Below, piece after piece: positions 1 to 13,080 of a stretch of 64,000 nt of DNA. Each line of letters opens with the position of its first letter. The first letter of the stretch is position 1. The DNA is from Gammaproteobacteria bacterium. GTDB lineage: Bacteria > Pseudomonadota > Gammaproteobacteria > Acidiferrobacterales > SZUA-150. Made by a program: the position numbers and the translations under genes. A model generated the notes under the pieces. It was given only the letters and a program-made list of their open reading frames with translations. It was not told the DNA's origin and made no database searches. The stretch covers positions 44,913 to 108,912 of the forward strand of contig JAOUOD010000010.1 of NCBI GenBank assembly GCA_029880545.1, read 5' to 3'.

Positions 1-74
1 TTTTAGAGCAAATGAAACCGGATATATTCTGACGCTCCAGCTTCGTTAAGAAACACGCCAGATTCGCCAAGCCC

Positions 75-377
75 TCACGGCTTGCTTTTCTTCTGCTTGT
101 CGACCAGCTGATAGAATGTCTCGTCAGGCTTGACCATACCCAGCTCGGAACGGGCGCGCTCCTCAATTGCCTGCAAGCCGTGCTTGAGATCGGCCACTTC
201 AGCCTGCAGTGCCTGGTTTCGTTCCCTGAGGGTCCTGTTTTCCAGTTGCTGTCGCGCAATTTCATCGCGTAATTGCCAGACGCGCACGATACTGCCGCTT
301 CCCAGCCACAAAGGGTACTGAAGCAGCAGCAGAACCGTCGCAAGGAACACGATAATCAGGCGATCACGACTCATCAT
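75..377 (-). CDS. ftsB: Cell division protein FtsB
   Basis: Small bitopic inner-membrane protein of the divisome; FtsB forms a complex with FtsL and FtsQ that activates septal peptidoglycan synthesis. The 100-residue product has a short cytoplasmic N-terminus, one hydrophobic segment at about residues 7-24, then a heptad-like coiled coil rich in Leu, Glu and Arg at about 35-75, the usual FtsB layout and length. It follows eno on the same strand, the usual gammaproteobacterial order. Two consecutive ATG codons open the frame, so the start may be one codon later. The gene usually found next, ispD, is not visible in the remaining 74 bases. Confidence 0.9.
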   Translation of the reverse strand: MMSRDRLIIVFLATVLLLLQYPLWLGSGSIVRVWQLRDEIARQQLENRTLRERNQALQAEVADLKHGLQAIEERARSELGMVKPDETFYQLVDKQKKSKP

Positions 378-417
378 GCCGCCATCATATCACCGGATTG
401 GGTAATCCAGATATAAA

Positions 418-1707
<1,290 letters not shown>

Positions 1708-1772
1708 TTAATCACTCTCTGCCGGTCTCACACCGGGGTCTTGTTGGTCTCTGGTTTCGGGCGCGGAGTGTA

Positions 1773-2615
1773 CTACGAGTTGAGCAATATCTCATCAAGT
1801 GGACGCGATTTTACCAGGCTGTCGATGTCCTTGAGCATGGTCAATAAGGACTTCATACGGCCCAGCGGCCAGGCGTTGGGTCCGTCACTGAGCGCTTCGG
1901 CAGGATTGGGGTGAGTTTCCATGAAAATGCCGGCAACCCCCACCGCCACCGCCGCCCTGGCCAGAACCGGGACATGTTCCCGTTGACCGCCTGATGCTGT
2001 GCCCTGCCCCCCTGGCAGCTGCACCGAGTGCGTGGCATCGAAAACCACCGGACAGCCCGTCTGGCGCATGATCGCAAGCGAGCGCATGTCAGATACCAGG
2101 TTGTTGTAACCAAAGCTTGCGCCACGCTCACAGACCATAATACGGTCTTTTCCGCCGACCGCTGCAGCCTTGTCGACAACATTGGCCATATCACCTGGTG
2201 CCATAAACTGACCCTTCTTGATATTGACCGGCTTGCCGGCCGCCACTACCGCCTCGATGAAATCCGTCTGTCGACAGAGAAATGCCGGCGTCTGCAGCAC
2301 GTCTACTGCCGCGGCTACCGCGTCCACCTGGGTAATATCATGCACATCGGTCAGCACCGGAACACCGATCTGTTTGCGCACATCAGCAAGAATTTCCAGA
2401 CCCTCTTCCATGCCCGGACCCCGGAAGGATTTGCCCGAGCTCCGGTTTGCCTTGTCAAAGGAGGATTTGTAAATAAACGGAATGCCCAGCTCATCGGTGA
2501 TCTGCTTTAGCTGTCCCGATGTATCCATGGCCATCTGCCGGGATTCGATGACGCATGGCCCGGCAATGAGGAATAACGGCCTGTCGAGACCGACTTCAAA
2601 ATCACATAACTTCAT
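1773..2615 (-). CDS. kdsA: 3-deoxy-8-phosphooctulonate synthase (Kdo-8-P synthase)
   Basis: Condenses phosphoenolpyruvate with arabinose 5-phosphate to make Kdo 8-phosphate, the precursor of the Kdo sugars of lipopolysaccharide, in the cytoplasm. At 280 residues it matches the family length. The N-terminal [10 protein letters not shown] motif, the [11 protein letters not shown] segment, the PVLTDVHD strand and the FDATHSVQ motif are all present. Its ATG directly abuts the TAA stop of pyrG, so the two are probably co-transcribed and translationally coupled. Its presence shows the organism makes Kdo-containing LPS. Confidence 0.97.
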   Translation of the reverse strand: MKLCDFEVGLDRPLFLIAGPCVIESRQMAMDTSGQLKQITDELGIPFIYKSSFDKANRSSGKSFRGPGMEEGLEILADVRKQIGVPVLTDVHDITQVDAVAAAVDVLQTPAFLCRQTDFIEAVVAAGKPVNIKKGQFMAPGDMANVVDKAAAVGGKDRIMVCERGASFGYNNLVSDMRSLAIMRQTGCPVVFDATHSVQLPGGQGTASGGQREHVPVLARAAVAVGVAGIFMETHPNPAEALSDGPNAWPLGRMKSLLTMLKDIDSLVKSRPLDEILLNS

Positions 2616-4280
<1,665 letters not shown>

Positions 4281-4368
4281 TCAGTAAGCCTGGATTGAAT
4301 CAGGCGTGGGTTGAATCATCGTGACAATATCGTCTGGACGGGATGACAAAGTACCAGAAGCGACGGAC

Positions 4369-5733
4369 TCAGACAACAAGGTTTACCCAATCCCCATTTT
4401 TATTGGTTTCGGTGATCTCAAATACCTTGCCGGGTTCACCCTGCCGACAACAAAACGGTTCAAACACGGCCACCCCGGGCACGGCAGCCAACTGTCCGTC
4501 AATAAATATCAATGGCAGACGGTTTTTCAACCAGGGCGGTACCGCCGCATCCTGAAGCACCTTTTTTAGCTGGTGGTGCAGTTGCCTTCCCGGCAACTGC
4601 ACCCGCTCACCACCCCGGCGCTGCCTGAGCTCGATAGTTGCGCCGACCAGCAGCCGACTGGATATCCCTGCTGCGGCCGTTTCATGGAGCCGCAACCGGA
4701 TAGCCAGATCGGGCAACTCAAGCTCCGGGGTGCTGTCAGGCCATGCCAGTTGCCAGTTACCAGGAATCACCGGGGCCGATCTCCTGACTGCCAGAATATC
4801 CCGATAGCACCAGACTTCAGCCTCACCCCAGCGTACGCTATGGGGCGTGGACTGGTGCAAAAGGGAAATAATCTCCGTCAGCTTGTGGCGCGAGGGCATG
4901 GGATACCCCCTTCGCCTCAACCACAACCGAACAGTCAATGCCTGTTCGCCGGGCGCCAATCTAGATAGCGCCGAAACAGAAAGCTCCCCATCGGCGGTCT
5001 GACACAGCGCCAGGTGCCCGGAAATGGATTGATCGAGCAATTCCCCGGTATCGCGCGCATCACCCGCCACCTGGGCCAAACGCCGCCCCACGCCTGGCCA
5101 ACGGGCCTCCAGCATCGGCACTACCTGATGTCGAAGGTAGTTCCGGTCGAAACCGGAAAGACGATTGGTCTCATCTTCAATCCATGACAAATCCTCGGCC
5201 CGAGCATAGTCAAGTATTTGCCGGCGAGAAATATCAAGCAGTGGACGGATCAGTTGGCCGCGAGCAAACGGCCTTGTCGCCCGCATGGCCGCCCAGCCGT
5301 GAACGCCGCTGCCACGCATCAGTCGGAGCAAGACCGTTTCTGCCTGGTCATCTTGATGGTGTGCGGTCAGTAACAGCTTCTTGTCTGCGCTGATATGATC
5401 AGCAAGTGCCTTGTACCGGGCATGCCTGGCCCGCGCCTCGGTGTTGCCTGGCGAGCCTGCGAGTGAGATTTTTTCGACAACGAGGGCTATGCCAAGTGTT
5501 TCGCATACCTGCTGACAATGCGCTTGCCAGGCGTTGGCATTGGCACTGATAGCATGATTGACGTGGACAGCCGATACGTTGAATTCGGTCCTGGAAAGCA
5601 AGTGCAGCAGGACATGAGAATCGACGCCACCACTATAGGCAACCACGCACTGATGACGCCCGGGCGTCGCGCCCAGCCGAATCAGGGTGTCTTGCAGAGA
5701 TTCCGGGTCGAGCGTGGAATCAGTTTTCCTCAA
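4369..5733 (-). CDS. tilS: tRNA(Ile)-lysidine synthetase
   Basis: Converts cytidine 34 of the CAU anticodon of a minor tRNA-Ile into lysidine so that it reads AUA rather than AUG; an essential cytoplasmic enzyme. The PP-loop ATPase motif SGGVDS lies at residues 34-39, and [11 protein letters not shown] near residue 123 is characteristic of TilS. The C-terminal half matches the TilS-specific substrate-binding and C-terminal domains, including [12 protein letters not shown]. At 454 residues the length is normal. Its ATG overlaps the accA stop by 14 bases, and accA-tilS order is common in gammaproteobacteria. Confidence 0.95.
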   Translation of the reverse strand: MRKTDSTLDPESLQDTLIRLGATPGRHQCVVAYSGGVDSHVLLHLLSRTEFNVSAVHVNHAISANANAWQAHCQQVCETLGIALVVEKISLAGSPGNTEARARHARYKALADHISADKKLLLTAHHQDDQAETVLLRLMRGSGVHGWAAMRATRPFARGQLIRPLLDISRRQILDYARAEDLSWIEDETNRLSGFDRNYLRHQVVPMLEARWPGVGRRLAQVAGDARDTGELLDQSISGHLALCQTADGELSVSALSRLAPGEQALTVRLWLRRRGYPMPSRHKLTEIISLLHQSTPHSVRWGEAEVWCYRDILAVRRSAPVIPGNWQLAWPDSTPELELPDLAIRLRLHETAAAGISSRLLVGATIELRQRRGGERVQLPGRQLHHQLKKVLQDAAVPPWLKNRLPLIFIDGQLAAVPGVAVFEPFCCRQGEPGKVFEITETNKNGDWVNLVV

Positions 5734-6679
5734 ACCGGCCGGCCTTCATATAACGCTGGTAGCGCTGGTCCAGCAGGCTGTCTATCGGGATGGTATCAAG
5801 TTCGTTAAGCGTCGACACCAAGGCGGCCTTGACCTGCCCGGCCATGGTTTCCATGTCGCGATGCGCGCCGCCCAGCGGTTCCGAAATAATGGAATCCACC
5901 AGGCCCAGCTCCTTGAGCCTGTCGGCAGTAATACCCATGGCTTCTGCTGCTATCGGCGCCTTGTCCGCACTCTTCCAGAGTATCGAGGCACAGCCTTCAG
6001 GCGAAATCACCGAATACGTGGAATATCCCAGCATCATCAGGCGGTCACACACGCCTATGGCCAGTGCACCACCCGACCCGCCTTCGCCAATCACGACGCT
6101 GATGATGGGGGTCTTCAGGTCCGCCATGACGTACAAGTTGCGGGCAATAGCTTCTGACTGACCACGTTCTTCCGCACCTACACCCGGATAAGCACCTGGT
6201 GTATCGATAAAGGTAATTACTGGTAACTTGAAGCGCTCGGCAGTCTCCATCAGGCGCAACGCCTTACGGTAGCCTTCCGGGCGCGGCATACCAAAATTGC
6301 GCCGAACTTTCTCCCGGGTATCACGACCTTTTTGGTGGCCAATGACCATCACCGGCCGTCCTTCAAGCCTGGCAATACCACCCACCAGCGCCGGGTCATC
6401 AGCAAACCGGCGGTCGCCGTGCAGCTCTTCGAAATCAGTCATCATGAGCTCGACGTAATCCAGCGTATACGGGCGCTGGGGATGACGAGCAAGCTGGGAT
6501 ATCTGCCAAGGCGTCAGCGAACTGAAAATATTCTCGGTAAGCTTGCGGCTCTTTTCCTCAAGCTTGTGAATTTCTTCCTGGATATCAATACTGCCTTCCT
6601 TGTTGGCAGTGCGCAGCGCCTCGATCTTGGCATCAAGGTCAGCAATGGATTGTTCGAATTCGAGATAATTCTGGTTCAT
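5720..6679 (-). CDS. accA: Acetyl-CoA carboxylase carboxyltransferase, alpha subunit
   Basis: Alpha subunit of the carboxyltransferase half of acetyl-CoA carboxylase, which with AccD moves the carboxyl group from biotin to acetyl-CoA to form malonyl-CoA, the committed step of fatty acid synthesis. The 319 residues match the usual bacterial length. An N-terminal helical region is followed by the crotonase-like fold with [19 protein letters not shown] and the [12 protein letters not shown] oxyanion-type loop. It lies 73 bases downstream of dnaE, the common dnaE-accA order. Confidence 0.97.
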   Translation of the reverse strand: MNQNYLEFEQSIADLDAKIEALRTANKEGSIDIQEEIHKLEEKSRKLTENIFSSLTPWQISQLARHPQRPYTLDYVELMMTDFEELHGDRRFADDPALVGGIARLEGRPVMVIGHQKGRDTREKVRRNFGMPRPEGYRKALRLMETAERFKLPVITFIDTPGAYPGVGAEERGQSEAIARNLYVMADLKTPIISVVIGEGGSGGALAIGVCDRLMMLGYSTYSVISPEGCASILWKSADKAPIAAEAMGITADRLKELGLVDSIISEPLGGAHRDMETMAGQVKAALVSTLNELDTIPIDSLLDQRYQRYMKAGRFEEN

Positions 6680-6752
6680 TCTGTTCGACCTTTCAGGCCC
6701 CTGACTACGTTTTGCGCGAGGATAACAGAAGAATCAAGCGCTTACAAAACCA

Positions 6753-9700
6753 TCATTGCCCGTAAAAAACCTCAACACGCTCCTCTCCTGCCAGTTCATT
6801 CAAGCGCTCGAGTGCTCCATGGGTCAACCGGAAGCACCACTGTTCATCAAACACCAGGTCCGCTTCTGCCCGGTTATTGGTGTAATGAACGGTAACCGCA
6901 CAACGACCATCCTCATGCGGCTGAATTATCTCTTTCAGTCGCGGCAACAGGTGATCATGGAACTGGCTGGCATCAAGACGCAGCGCCAGCTTGCGGGCAA
7001 ATGCCTGTTGCGCCTGGTCAATGCCGTAGATTTCATTGGCGCGCATCTTGAAGCCGCCGGAGTATTCATCTACCGATGCCTCGCCCTTTACAACAAGCAG
7101 CGCATCCTTGACCAGCAGATCGCGGTATTGCTGAAACATGTCCGAGAATACAGCAAGCTCGATGCGACCGGTCTTGTCATCCAGCGTAATAAATGCCATG
7201 CGGTCACCGCGCTTGGTCTGCATGGTACGAATGCCGACGATCAAGCCGGCAACAATGATCGACTTCCTGTCCTCGACATTGATGTTGGCAATACTGGAAT
7301 CGGTAATTTTGTTAAGTGTCGGAATATAGCGGTTGATAGGATGCCCGGTAAGATACAAACCCAGTGTCAGCTTTTCCCCTTCGAGACGCTGATCCTCATC
7401 CCAGGCTGGCACCTGCGCATAAGGCGCCTTCTGTTGAACAGTTTCAGTGGCAAACATATCCATCAACCCGGCTTCCTGGTTATGACTATGCTGGCCGCCG
7501 GCCTGCAAGGCATCGTTGAGTGATGCCATGAGCACGGCCCGATCCTGGCCAAACTCGTCCAGTGCGCCGGCGCGAATGAGTGACTCCAGTGTGCGGCGAT
7601 TGATCTTGCGAAGATCGACGCGCCGACACAGTTCAAACAAGTCGGTAAACTCACCGTTTCGGTCACGATCCTCGAGAATGGATTCAATCGCCGCCTGGCC
7701 AAGCCCCTTGATGGCACCAAGGCCGTAAAGAATGGTCTTGTCATCGATCGGGGTAAACTCGTAATGGCAATGGGCAATGGCCGGTGGCTTGATCTCAAGA
7801 CCCATGTCACGACATTCGGCAATCATCGTGACCACCTTGTCGGTGTTGTCCATATCCGACGACAATACCGCAGCCATGAATGCCGCCGGGTAATGTGTTT
7901 TCAGCCACGCCGTCTGGTAGGCGATCAGCGCATAGGCGGCGGAATGGGAACGGTTAAAACCGTATCCGGCAAATTTTTCGATCAAGTCAAAGATGTCCGA
8001 TGCCAGCTTGCCATCGACATTATTGGCTTCAGCGCCGGAAACAAATATATCGCGCTGCTTTGCCATCTCCTCGGGCTTTTTCTTGCCCATGGCGCGACGC
8101 AACAAGTCAGCGCCACCAAGTGTATAGCCGGACAACACCTGGGCAATCTGCATAACCTGTTCCTGGTACAGGATGATGCCGTAGGTAGGCTTGAGTATCG
8201 GTTCCAGTGATGGATGCGGATAGACCACCCTGGCGCGGCCATGTTTACGGTTGATGTAATCATCCACCATGCCCGACTGTAACGGCCCCGGGCGAAACAA
8301 GGCGACCAGGGCGATAATTTCCTCGAAGTTGTCCGGTTGCAATCGCTTGATCAGGTCTTTCATGCCGCGTGACTCAAGCTGGAACAAGGCCGTGGTCTTG
8401 CATTCCATGAGCAACTGGTAACTGGCCCTGTCATCTATAGGCAGTTGATCAATCACCAGTGGCGATTCACCGCTGCTGTGACGATTGCGGTTGATAATCT
8501 TGACTGCCTTGTCGATGATGGTGAGATTGCGCAGACCCAGGAAATCAAACTTCACAAGACCAATGATCTCAAGATCATCCTTGTCCAGTTGCGATACCAG
8601 TGCCTTGCCACCCTGTTCACAGTAGGTCGGCATGAAGTCGGTTAACGGCTTGGGTGCTATCACCACACCACCGGCGTGCTTGCCGGCATTGCGCGCCATG
8701 CCTTCCAGCGCCAGTGCGTTGTTGATCAGATCGGTAACATCTTCATCTTTCTCGTAACGCTCCTTGAGCTCGGGCTCCAGCTCGAGCGCCTTGGTCAGGG
8801 TCATGCCTACTTCAAACGGGACCAGCTTGGCCAGGCGATCAACAAAACCGTAGGGATGATCCATAACACGACCAACGTCACGCACAACCGCGCGCGCCGC
8901 CATGGTTCCATAGGTGATAATCTGCGACACCTTGTCCCGCCCGTAACGCTGGGCCACGTAATCAATAACGCGGTCACGCTTGTCCATGCAGAAGTCCACG
9001 TCAAAATCGGGCATGGACACACGCTCGGGATTCAGGAAGCGTTCGAACAGCAGGTCATACTTGATGGGATCAAGATCGGTAATGCGCAGCGCATAGGCCA
9101 CCAGAGAACCCGCGCCTGATCCACGCCCCGGCCCCACCGGTACATCGTTATGCTTGGCCCACTGGATAAAGTCGGCAACGATCAGGAAGTAGCCCGGGAA
9201 GCCCATATCAATAATAACGTTCAGCTCCAGCTCCAGCCGATCGTAATATTCCTGGCGATCCAGTTTCTCGCCGCCCTGTTCCAGCTCAATATAGCGTTCT
9301 TCAAGACCGCTCAATGACTGTTCGCGCAAGACATCATTAATGGTCTTGCCTTCAGGCACCGGGTAATCCGGAAGATAATACGTACCGAATTCCAGCTCCA
9401 GGTTGCAACGCCGGGCGATGGCCACGGTATTTTCCAGTGCCTCGGGAATATCCGAGAACAGCTCGGCCATTTCTTCCGGCTTGCGCAGGTATTGCTGGCT
9501 GGTGTAGCGTCGCGGGCGCCGGTTATCCGCCAACACGCGGCCATCATGGATGCAGGTCCGCACTTCGTGATATTCAAAGTCTTCCTGCTTGAGAAAATGC
9601 ACATGATTGGTGGCCACCACCGGCAATTGGTGTTGCTCGGCCAATGCCACCGCGGCATGCACATAATCTTCCTGGTGTGGTTGCCCGGTTCGCTGCAGTT

Positions 9701-10199
9701 CAATATAAAAGCGGCCCGGGAACAGGTTCATGTACTCGGCGACAAGCCTGGCGCACGCTTCCTGATTACCGGCCTGCACCGCCTGCCCCAGGTCACCCTC
9801 CTGTGCCCCGGACAATGCAATCAACCCGTCAGTCTGGCCTTGCAGCCAATCCTTTGAAATACACGGCCGGCCCGTATGCTGGCCCTCGGCATAGGCACGG
9901 GAAATCAGGCGATTGAGGTTGTGATAACCGTCGCGATCCTGGCACAGCAATACCAGCCGGAACGGCTTGTTGTGGTCATCCGGATTCTCGATCCAGACAT
10001 CCGATCCCATGATCGGCTTGATCCCGGCACCACTGGCGGCACGGTAAAACTTCACAATGGCAAAGAAGTTGGCCAGGTCCGTCACCGCGACAGCCGGCAT
10101 CCTGGCTTCCTTTGCCGCAGCAACCAGATCCTTGACCCGGATTATGCCGTCGACCAGGGAAAACTCGGTGTGAACATGGAGGTGTACAAATGTGCTCAT
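6753..10199 (-). CDS. dnaE: DNA polymerase III, alpha subunit
   Basis: Catalytic subunit of the replicative DNA polymerase. The 1148-residue protein (E. coli: 1160) starts with a PHP domain (FVHLHVHTEFSLVDG). The polymerase palm follows, with catalytic aspartates in PDFDVDFCMDKR near residue 396 and the GPGRGSGAGSLVAYAL segment just before it. After that come the fingers and beta-binding regions, and an OB-fold near residues 970-1060 (KSIIVAGLIVGIR). It heads the dnaE-accA-tilS-pyrG-kdsA-eno-ftsB run. In many gammaproteobacteria rnhB lies just upstream; here about 16 kb of accessory genes separate them. Confidence 0.98.
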   Translation of the reverse strand: MSTFVHLHVHTEFSLVDGIIRVKDLVAAAKEARMPAVAVTDLANFFAIVKFYRAASGAGIKPIMGSDVWIENPDDHNKPFRLVLLCQDRDGYHNLNRLISRAYAEGQHTGRPCISKDWLQGQTDGLIALSGAQEGDLGQAVQAGNQEACARLVAEYMNLFPGRFYIELQRTGQPHQEDYVHAAVALAEQHQLPVVATNHVHFLKQEDFEYHEVRTCIHDGRVLADNRRPRRYTSQQYLRKPEEMAELFSDIPEALENTVAIARRCNLELEFGTYYLPDYPVPEGKTINDVLREQSLSGLEERYIELEQGGEKLDRQEYYDRLELELNVIIDMGFPGYFLIVADFIQWAKHNDVPVGPGRGSGAGSLVAYALRITDLDPIKYDLLFERFLNPERVSMPDFDVDFCMDKRDRVIDYVAQRYGRDKVSQIITYGTMAARAVVRDVGRVMDHPYGFVDRLAKLVPFEVGMTLTKALELEPELKERYEKDEDVTDLINNALALEGMARNAGKHAGGVVIAPKPLTDFMPTYCEQGGKALVSQLDKDDLEIIGLVKFDFLGLRNLTIIDKAVKIINRNRHSSGESPLVIDQLPIDDRASYQLLMECKTTALFQLESRGMKDLIKRLQPDNFEEIIALVALFRPGPLQSGMVDDYINRKHGRARVVYPHPSLEPILKPTYGIILYQEQVMQIAQVLSGYTLGGADLLRRAMGKKKPEEMAKQRDIFVSGAEANNVDGKLASDIFDLIEKFAGYGFNRSHSAAYALIAYQTAWLKTHYPAAFMAAVLSSDMDNTDKVVTMIAECRDMGLEIKPPAIAHCHYEFTPIDDKTILYGLGAIKGLGQAAIESILEDRDRNGEFTDLFELCRRVDLRKINRRTLESLIRAGALDEFGQDRAVLMASLNDALQAGGQHSHNQEAGLMDMFATETVQQKAPYAQVPAWDEDQRLEGEKLTLGLYLTGHPINRYIPTLNKITDSSIANINVEDRKSIIVAGLIVGIRTMQTKRGDRMAFITLDDKTGRIELAVFSDMFQQYRDLLVKDALLVVKGEASVDEYSGGFKMRANEIYGIDQAQQAFARKLALRLDASQFHDHLLPRLKEIIQPHEDGRCAVTVHYTNNRAEADLVFDEQWCFRLTHGALERLNELAGEERVEVFYGQ

Positions 10200-10370
10200 G
10201 GTGCGTATTTCACACCATTCGACCGAGAAAACAAAATGGCAAGAAAATCAGCTGTGGCCTGACCGACCGTCATGGACGAGACATGCCCTGTAATCTCCAA
10301 AAATATCAGGCCCGTTTTGTATAAATACTGTCTCAGTTAGCGCTGATTGCATAATCCATACTCATAAATC

Positions 10371-10404
10371 ACGCCTGTCCCGATAAATTGGTCGGGACAG
10401 GCGT
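10371..10404 (-). terminator. Hairpin after the FN3 lipoprotein gene
   Basis: Thirteen-base-pair perfect inverted repeat (acgcctgtcccga / tcgggacaggcgt) with an 8-base loop, starting 10 bases past the stop of the lipoprotein gene. It lacks a run of T on the 3' side, so it may act as a weak or factor-assisted terminator or as an mRNA-stabilising hairpin. The remaining bases between here and dnaE (10200-10370) hold no recognisable gene. Confidence 0.5.
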
Positions 10405-10414
10405 TATGCCGGCC

Positions 10415-12508
10415 CTACGGGCACCACGGACTGCCGAACCAGGCAAAATGGGGCAGGAAATCGCTGGCGTAGACAGTAAACGTTCCACTAACGTGGCCTG
10501 ACACCCAGAACCAGCTATTCTTGTAATAAGGCGTGACGTTGTCACAGCCATAGACTTGGCTCATGTGCTTGTCCCAGGAACATACTCCCAGGTAGCATAC
10601 GTACTCCCACCAGCCTGCTTGCAAGTAAACCCAGTAGGTTGAGCCCCCAAACCCGGAAACGTCAAAGTCCTTGTAGCTTCCTACCGCATAAGGTGCTGTG
10701 TAGTCAGGATTAATGATCTGTGCATACCCGTTTGTATATTGAGTCGTCGTTATGGAATCCGCCGGTGTCAATTTTTCATAGGTATTTCCCGGTGTAGTCA
10801 CCTGTGCTTCGGTCGCCGCAATTCGAACACGTATCAGCCTGTTCCACGTACCCCACAGGTTACCCGCGCCATCGGTTGTATCGTACAAGTCGTTGATGAT
10901 CCGCAATGTTGCGCCTGGCGCGGTTACAGAGACTGACACCACGTTGCTCCAGCTGGAATAAACAGTATTATGCCTGGCGCGAATTCGATACCAATATGTT
11001 CCGGCTGATGCCAAATTATCACTGACTTGCGCAGATGGTGAGCGGTCGTTTGTCACAGTCCAGATAGTCGAAAAACCGCTGGTTGACGACGTTGACGATC
11101 GCTGTAACTCAAAACCATCCTGAGTACTGCTCAACAAACCACCGGCACCCCAGGAATACGTCCATGACAACGTAAAATCCGTGTTAGCCGGTGAACTGGA
11201 AGGTGCGCTCAACGATGGCGCTGACGCCGCAGTAGTAATCGATTTGGTGTTTGTATATACCGAATTACCAACCGCGTTATAGGCCGTGACGCGGAAATAG
11301 TAGGTCGTTGACGAGGTCAGACCGGTTGCGGAATAGCCGCTTATGTTAGCAGCTACGGTGCCAACCTGGGTAAATCCGGTTGCTGATGAAAGGCTGCGCT
11401 CAATCTTGAAGCCGGTTTCGTCCGAACTGTTATCCGTCCAAACGAGATCAGTCGAGTTGATATATACGGTGTTGGCTTTCAAATTGGTTGGTGCTGACGG
11501 AATTGTTGCAGCCGGCGCCTGTGTCGTGGCATTGGCAGTATTGGAGTATCCGGAATTGCCAACACCATTATAGGCTCTCACCCTGAAATAATAGGTCGTT
11601 GACGCTGTCAGGCCGGATGCGGAATAACTGCTGACGCCGGCACCGACTGTAGCGATTTCTGCAAATCCGGTAGTAGCGGACGTGCTTCGTTCAACCCGGA
11701 AGCCGGTTTCATTATTACTGTTATCCGACCAGGACAAGGCGATGGCGTTACTGGACGATGCCGTCGCAACCAATGTTGTCGGTGCAGTCGGTGCAGTGGC
11801 TGCCGGCGCCTGTGTCGTGGCATTGGCAGTATTGGAGTATCCGGAATTGCCAACACCATTATAGGCTCTCACCCTGAAATAATAGGTCGTTGACGCTGTC
11901 AGGCCGGATGCGGAATAACTGCTGACGCCGGCACCGACTGTAGCGATTTCTGCAAATCCGGTAGTAGCGGACGTGCTTCGTTCAACCCGGAAGCCGGTTT
12001 CATTATTACTGTTATCCGACCAGGACAAGGCGATGGCGTTACTGGACGATGCCGTCGCAACCAATGTTGTCGGTGCAGTCGGTGCAGTGGCTGCCGGCGC
12101 CTGTGTCGTGGCATTGGCAGTATTGGAGTATCCGGAATTGCCAACACCATTATAGGCTCTCACCCTGAAATAATAGGTCGTTGACGCTGTCAGGCCGGAT
12201 GCGGAATAGTCTGTTACATCGGCAGCTACCGTTGCAATTTCCGTAAAACCGGTTGTGGCAGAAGTGCTTCGCTCAATTCTGAATCCTGATTCGTCTGTGC
12301 TGTTGTCTGCCCAGGTTAAATTAATTGCGCTACTGGAAGCTGAGGCTGCCGTTAACGCGGCAGGATCTGCTGGTACGGACGGCGTCGGCGCGGGTGCCGC
12401 ACCACCACCTCCACCGCCTCCACCACTACAGGAGGAAAGGACGCCTGCAAAAACGAGAAAAAGAATTGCCCTCGAATACCTTGATATCACAACTGATAAA
12501 CTAAGCAT
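10415..12508 (-). CDS. Large lipoprotein with five fibronectin type III domains
   Basis: Predicted exported lipoprotein of 697 residues. The start is set at an ATG preceded by GGAGGTG five bases upstream; a longer in-frame reading exists but would spoil the signal peptide. Residues 1-26 form a lipoprotein signal with lipobox LSSC, the acylated Cys being residue 27, followed by a Gly8 tract and a Pro/Ala linker. Five FN3 domains of about 95 residues follow; the second and third are identical in protein and DNA. The C-terminal ~170 residues form an unassigned region rich in Trp, Tyr and Gly with several Cys. It is divergent from gspD, so it may be a surface protein handled by the type II system (inference from position). 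Its exact role is unknown. Confidence 0.85.
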   Translation of the reverse strand: MLSLSVVISRYSRAILFLVFAGVLSSCSGGGGGGGGAAPAPTPSVPADPAALTAASASSSAINLTWADNSTDESGFRIERSTSATTGFTEIATVAADVTDYSASGLTASTTYYFRVRAYNGVGNSGYSNTANATTQAPAATAPTAPTTLVATASSSNAIALSWSDNSNNETGFRVERSTSATTGFAEIATVGAGVSSYSASGLTASTTYYFRVRAYNGVGNSGYSNTANATTQAPAATAPTAPTTLVATASSSNAIALSWSDNSNNETGFRVERSTSATTGFAEIATVGAGVSSYSASGLTASTTYYFRVRAYNGVGNSGYSNTANATTQAPAATIPSAPTNLKANTVYINSTDLVWTDNSSDETGFKIERSLSSATGFTQVGTVAANISGYSATGLTSSTTYYFRVTAYNAVGNSVYTNTKSITTAASAPSLSAPSSSPANTDFTLSWTYSWGAGGLLSSTQDGFELQRSSTSSTSGFSTIWTVTNDRSPSAQVSDNLASAGTYWYRIRARHNTVYSSWSNVVSVSVTAPGATLRIINDLYDTTDGAGNLWGTWNRLIRVRIAATEAQVTTPGNTYEKLTPADSITTTQYTNGYAQIINPDYTAPYAVGSYKDFDVSGFGGSTYWVYLQAGWWEYVCYLGVCSWDKHMSQVYGCDNVTPYYKNSWFWVSGHVSGTFTVYASDFLPHFAWFGSPWCP
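11511..12208. repeat. Exact 291-bp tandem repeat inside the FN3 gene
   Basis: Two identical 291-base units (11511-11801 and 11802-12092) are followed by a partial third copy (12093-12208) identical over its 116 bases, i.e. about 2.4 copies. 291 is divisible by three, and each unit encodes one 97-residue FN3 module. The lack of any silent difference between the two full copies points to a recent duplication or ongoing gene conversion. Confidence 0.95.
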
Positions 12509-13080
12509 CGCCCACCTCCGACTGATTTTTGGGCACCCAAAGAACATTGGCCCCGGTTAGCATTTTGTTTTTCAATTTGTCGCGAGCTCAATCTTACCTG
12601 ATAAGATATTGTTATTCCGTTTGGTTGTACCTTTAATTAATCACGATACGCTACAAGCCTGATCAGGCTCTCAGTCACGTTAGTGATGCCACTATGTTTG
12701 CCACGTATCTTCTTTTTTCACATATACGCTCCAAAAATATAGGGCCCACCTATCCTGCTACCCAACCAGGCGGGTGTGAACTGGTTCGGAAATAGCGTCA
12801 ATCGCCATTCAATTCGGGCAGTTCCCGATTTGCCATAACGGATCAGGCCCATTCTCGAATTTCAATCGTCCTGATGGGTGGCTACAGGCCCGAAACTGGC
12901 CTGGAATCGTCGACACAAAGAAACGACATCTGATCAGCACACCCCATCCCTTTTCAATCGCTTATCCTATATACTCACGCGCAAAATATGATACAAAATT
13001 CGCCGGAAGCGACTGATGACACTTAATCGCTGCTCGGCAAGTACAATACATTTACCAAAAAAATGAGTAGCTCATAAGTT
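12509..13080. other. 572-base divergent intergenic region
   Basis: Separates the minus-strand FN3 lipoprotein from plus-strand gspD and must hold promoters for both. No convincing ORF or RNA is visible. It is more AT-rich near both ends. It contains a perfect 14-base palindrome (12656-12669), an imperfect TCAC-N4-GTGA element just after it, and AT-rich stretches near 12966-12995 that could include a -10 for gspD. I could not identify a good -35/-10 pair, nor a clear ribosome-binding site for gspD. Confidence 0.6.
12656..12669. promoter_or_regulatory. Perfect palindrome, candidate operator
   Basis: AGCCTGATCAGGCT is a perfect 14-base palindrome about 150 bases upstream of the FN3 lipoprotein start and 410 bases upstream of gspD. 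It is a plausible dimeric-regulator site for the divergent pair, but no known regulator consensus is recognised. Confidence 0.3.

Noticed and set aside
1..74. Start of ispD downstream of ftsB
   Set aside because: Expected by synteny, but the 74 bases show no ATG with a matching IspD N-terminus.
12402..12430. Possible coding frame on the plus strand from the Gly-tract region
   Set aside because: The Pro-rich translation is simply the reverse complement of the Gly8 tract after the lipoprotein cysteine.
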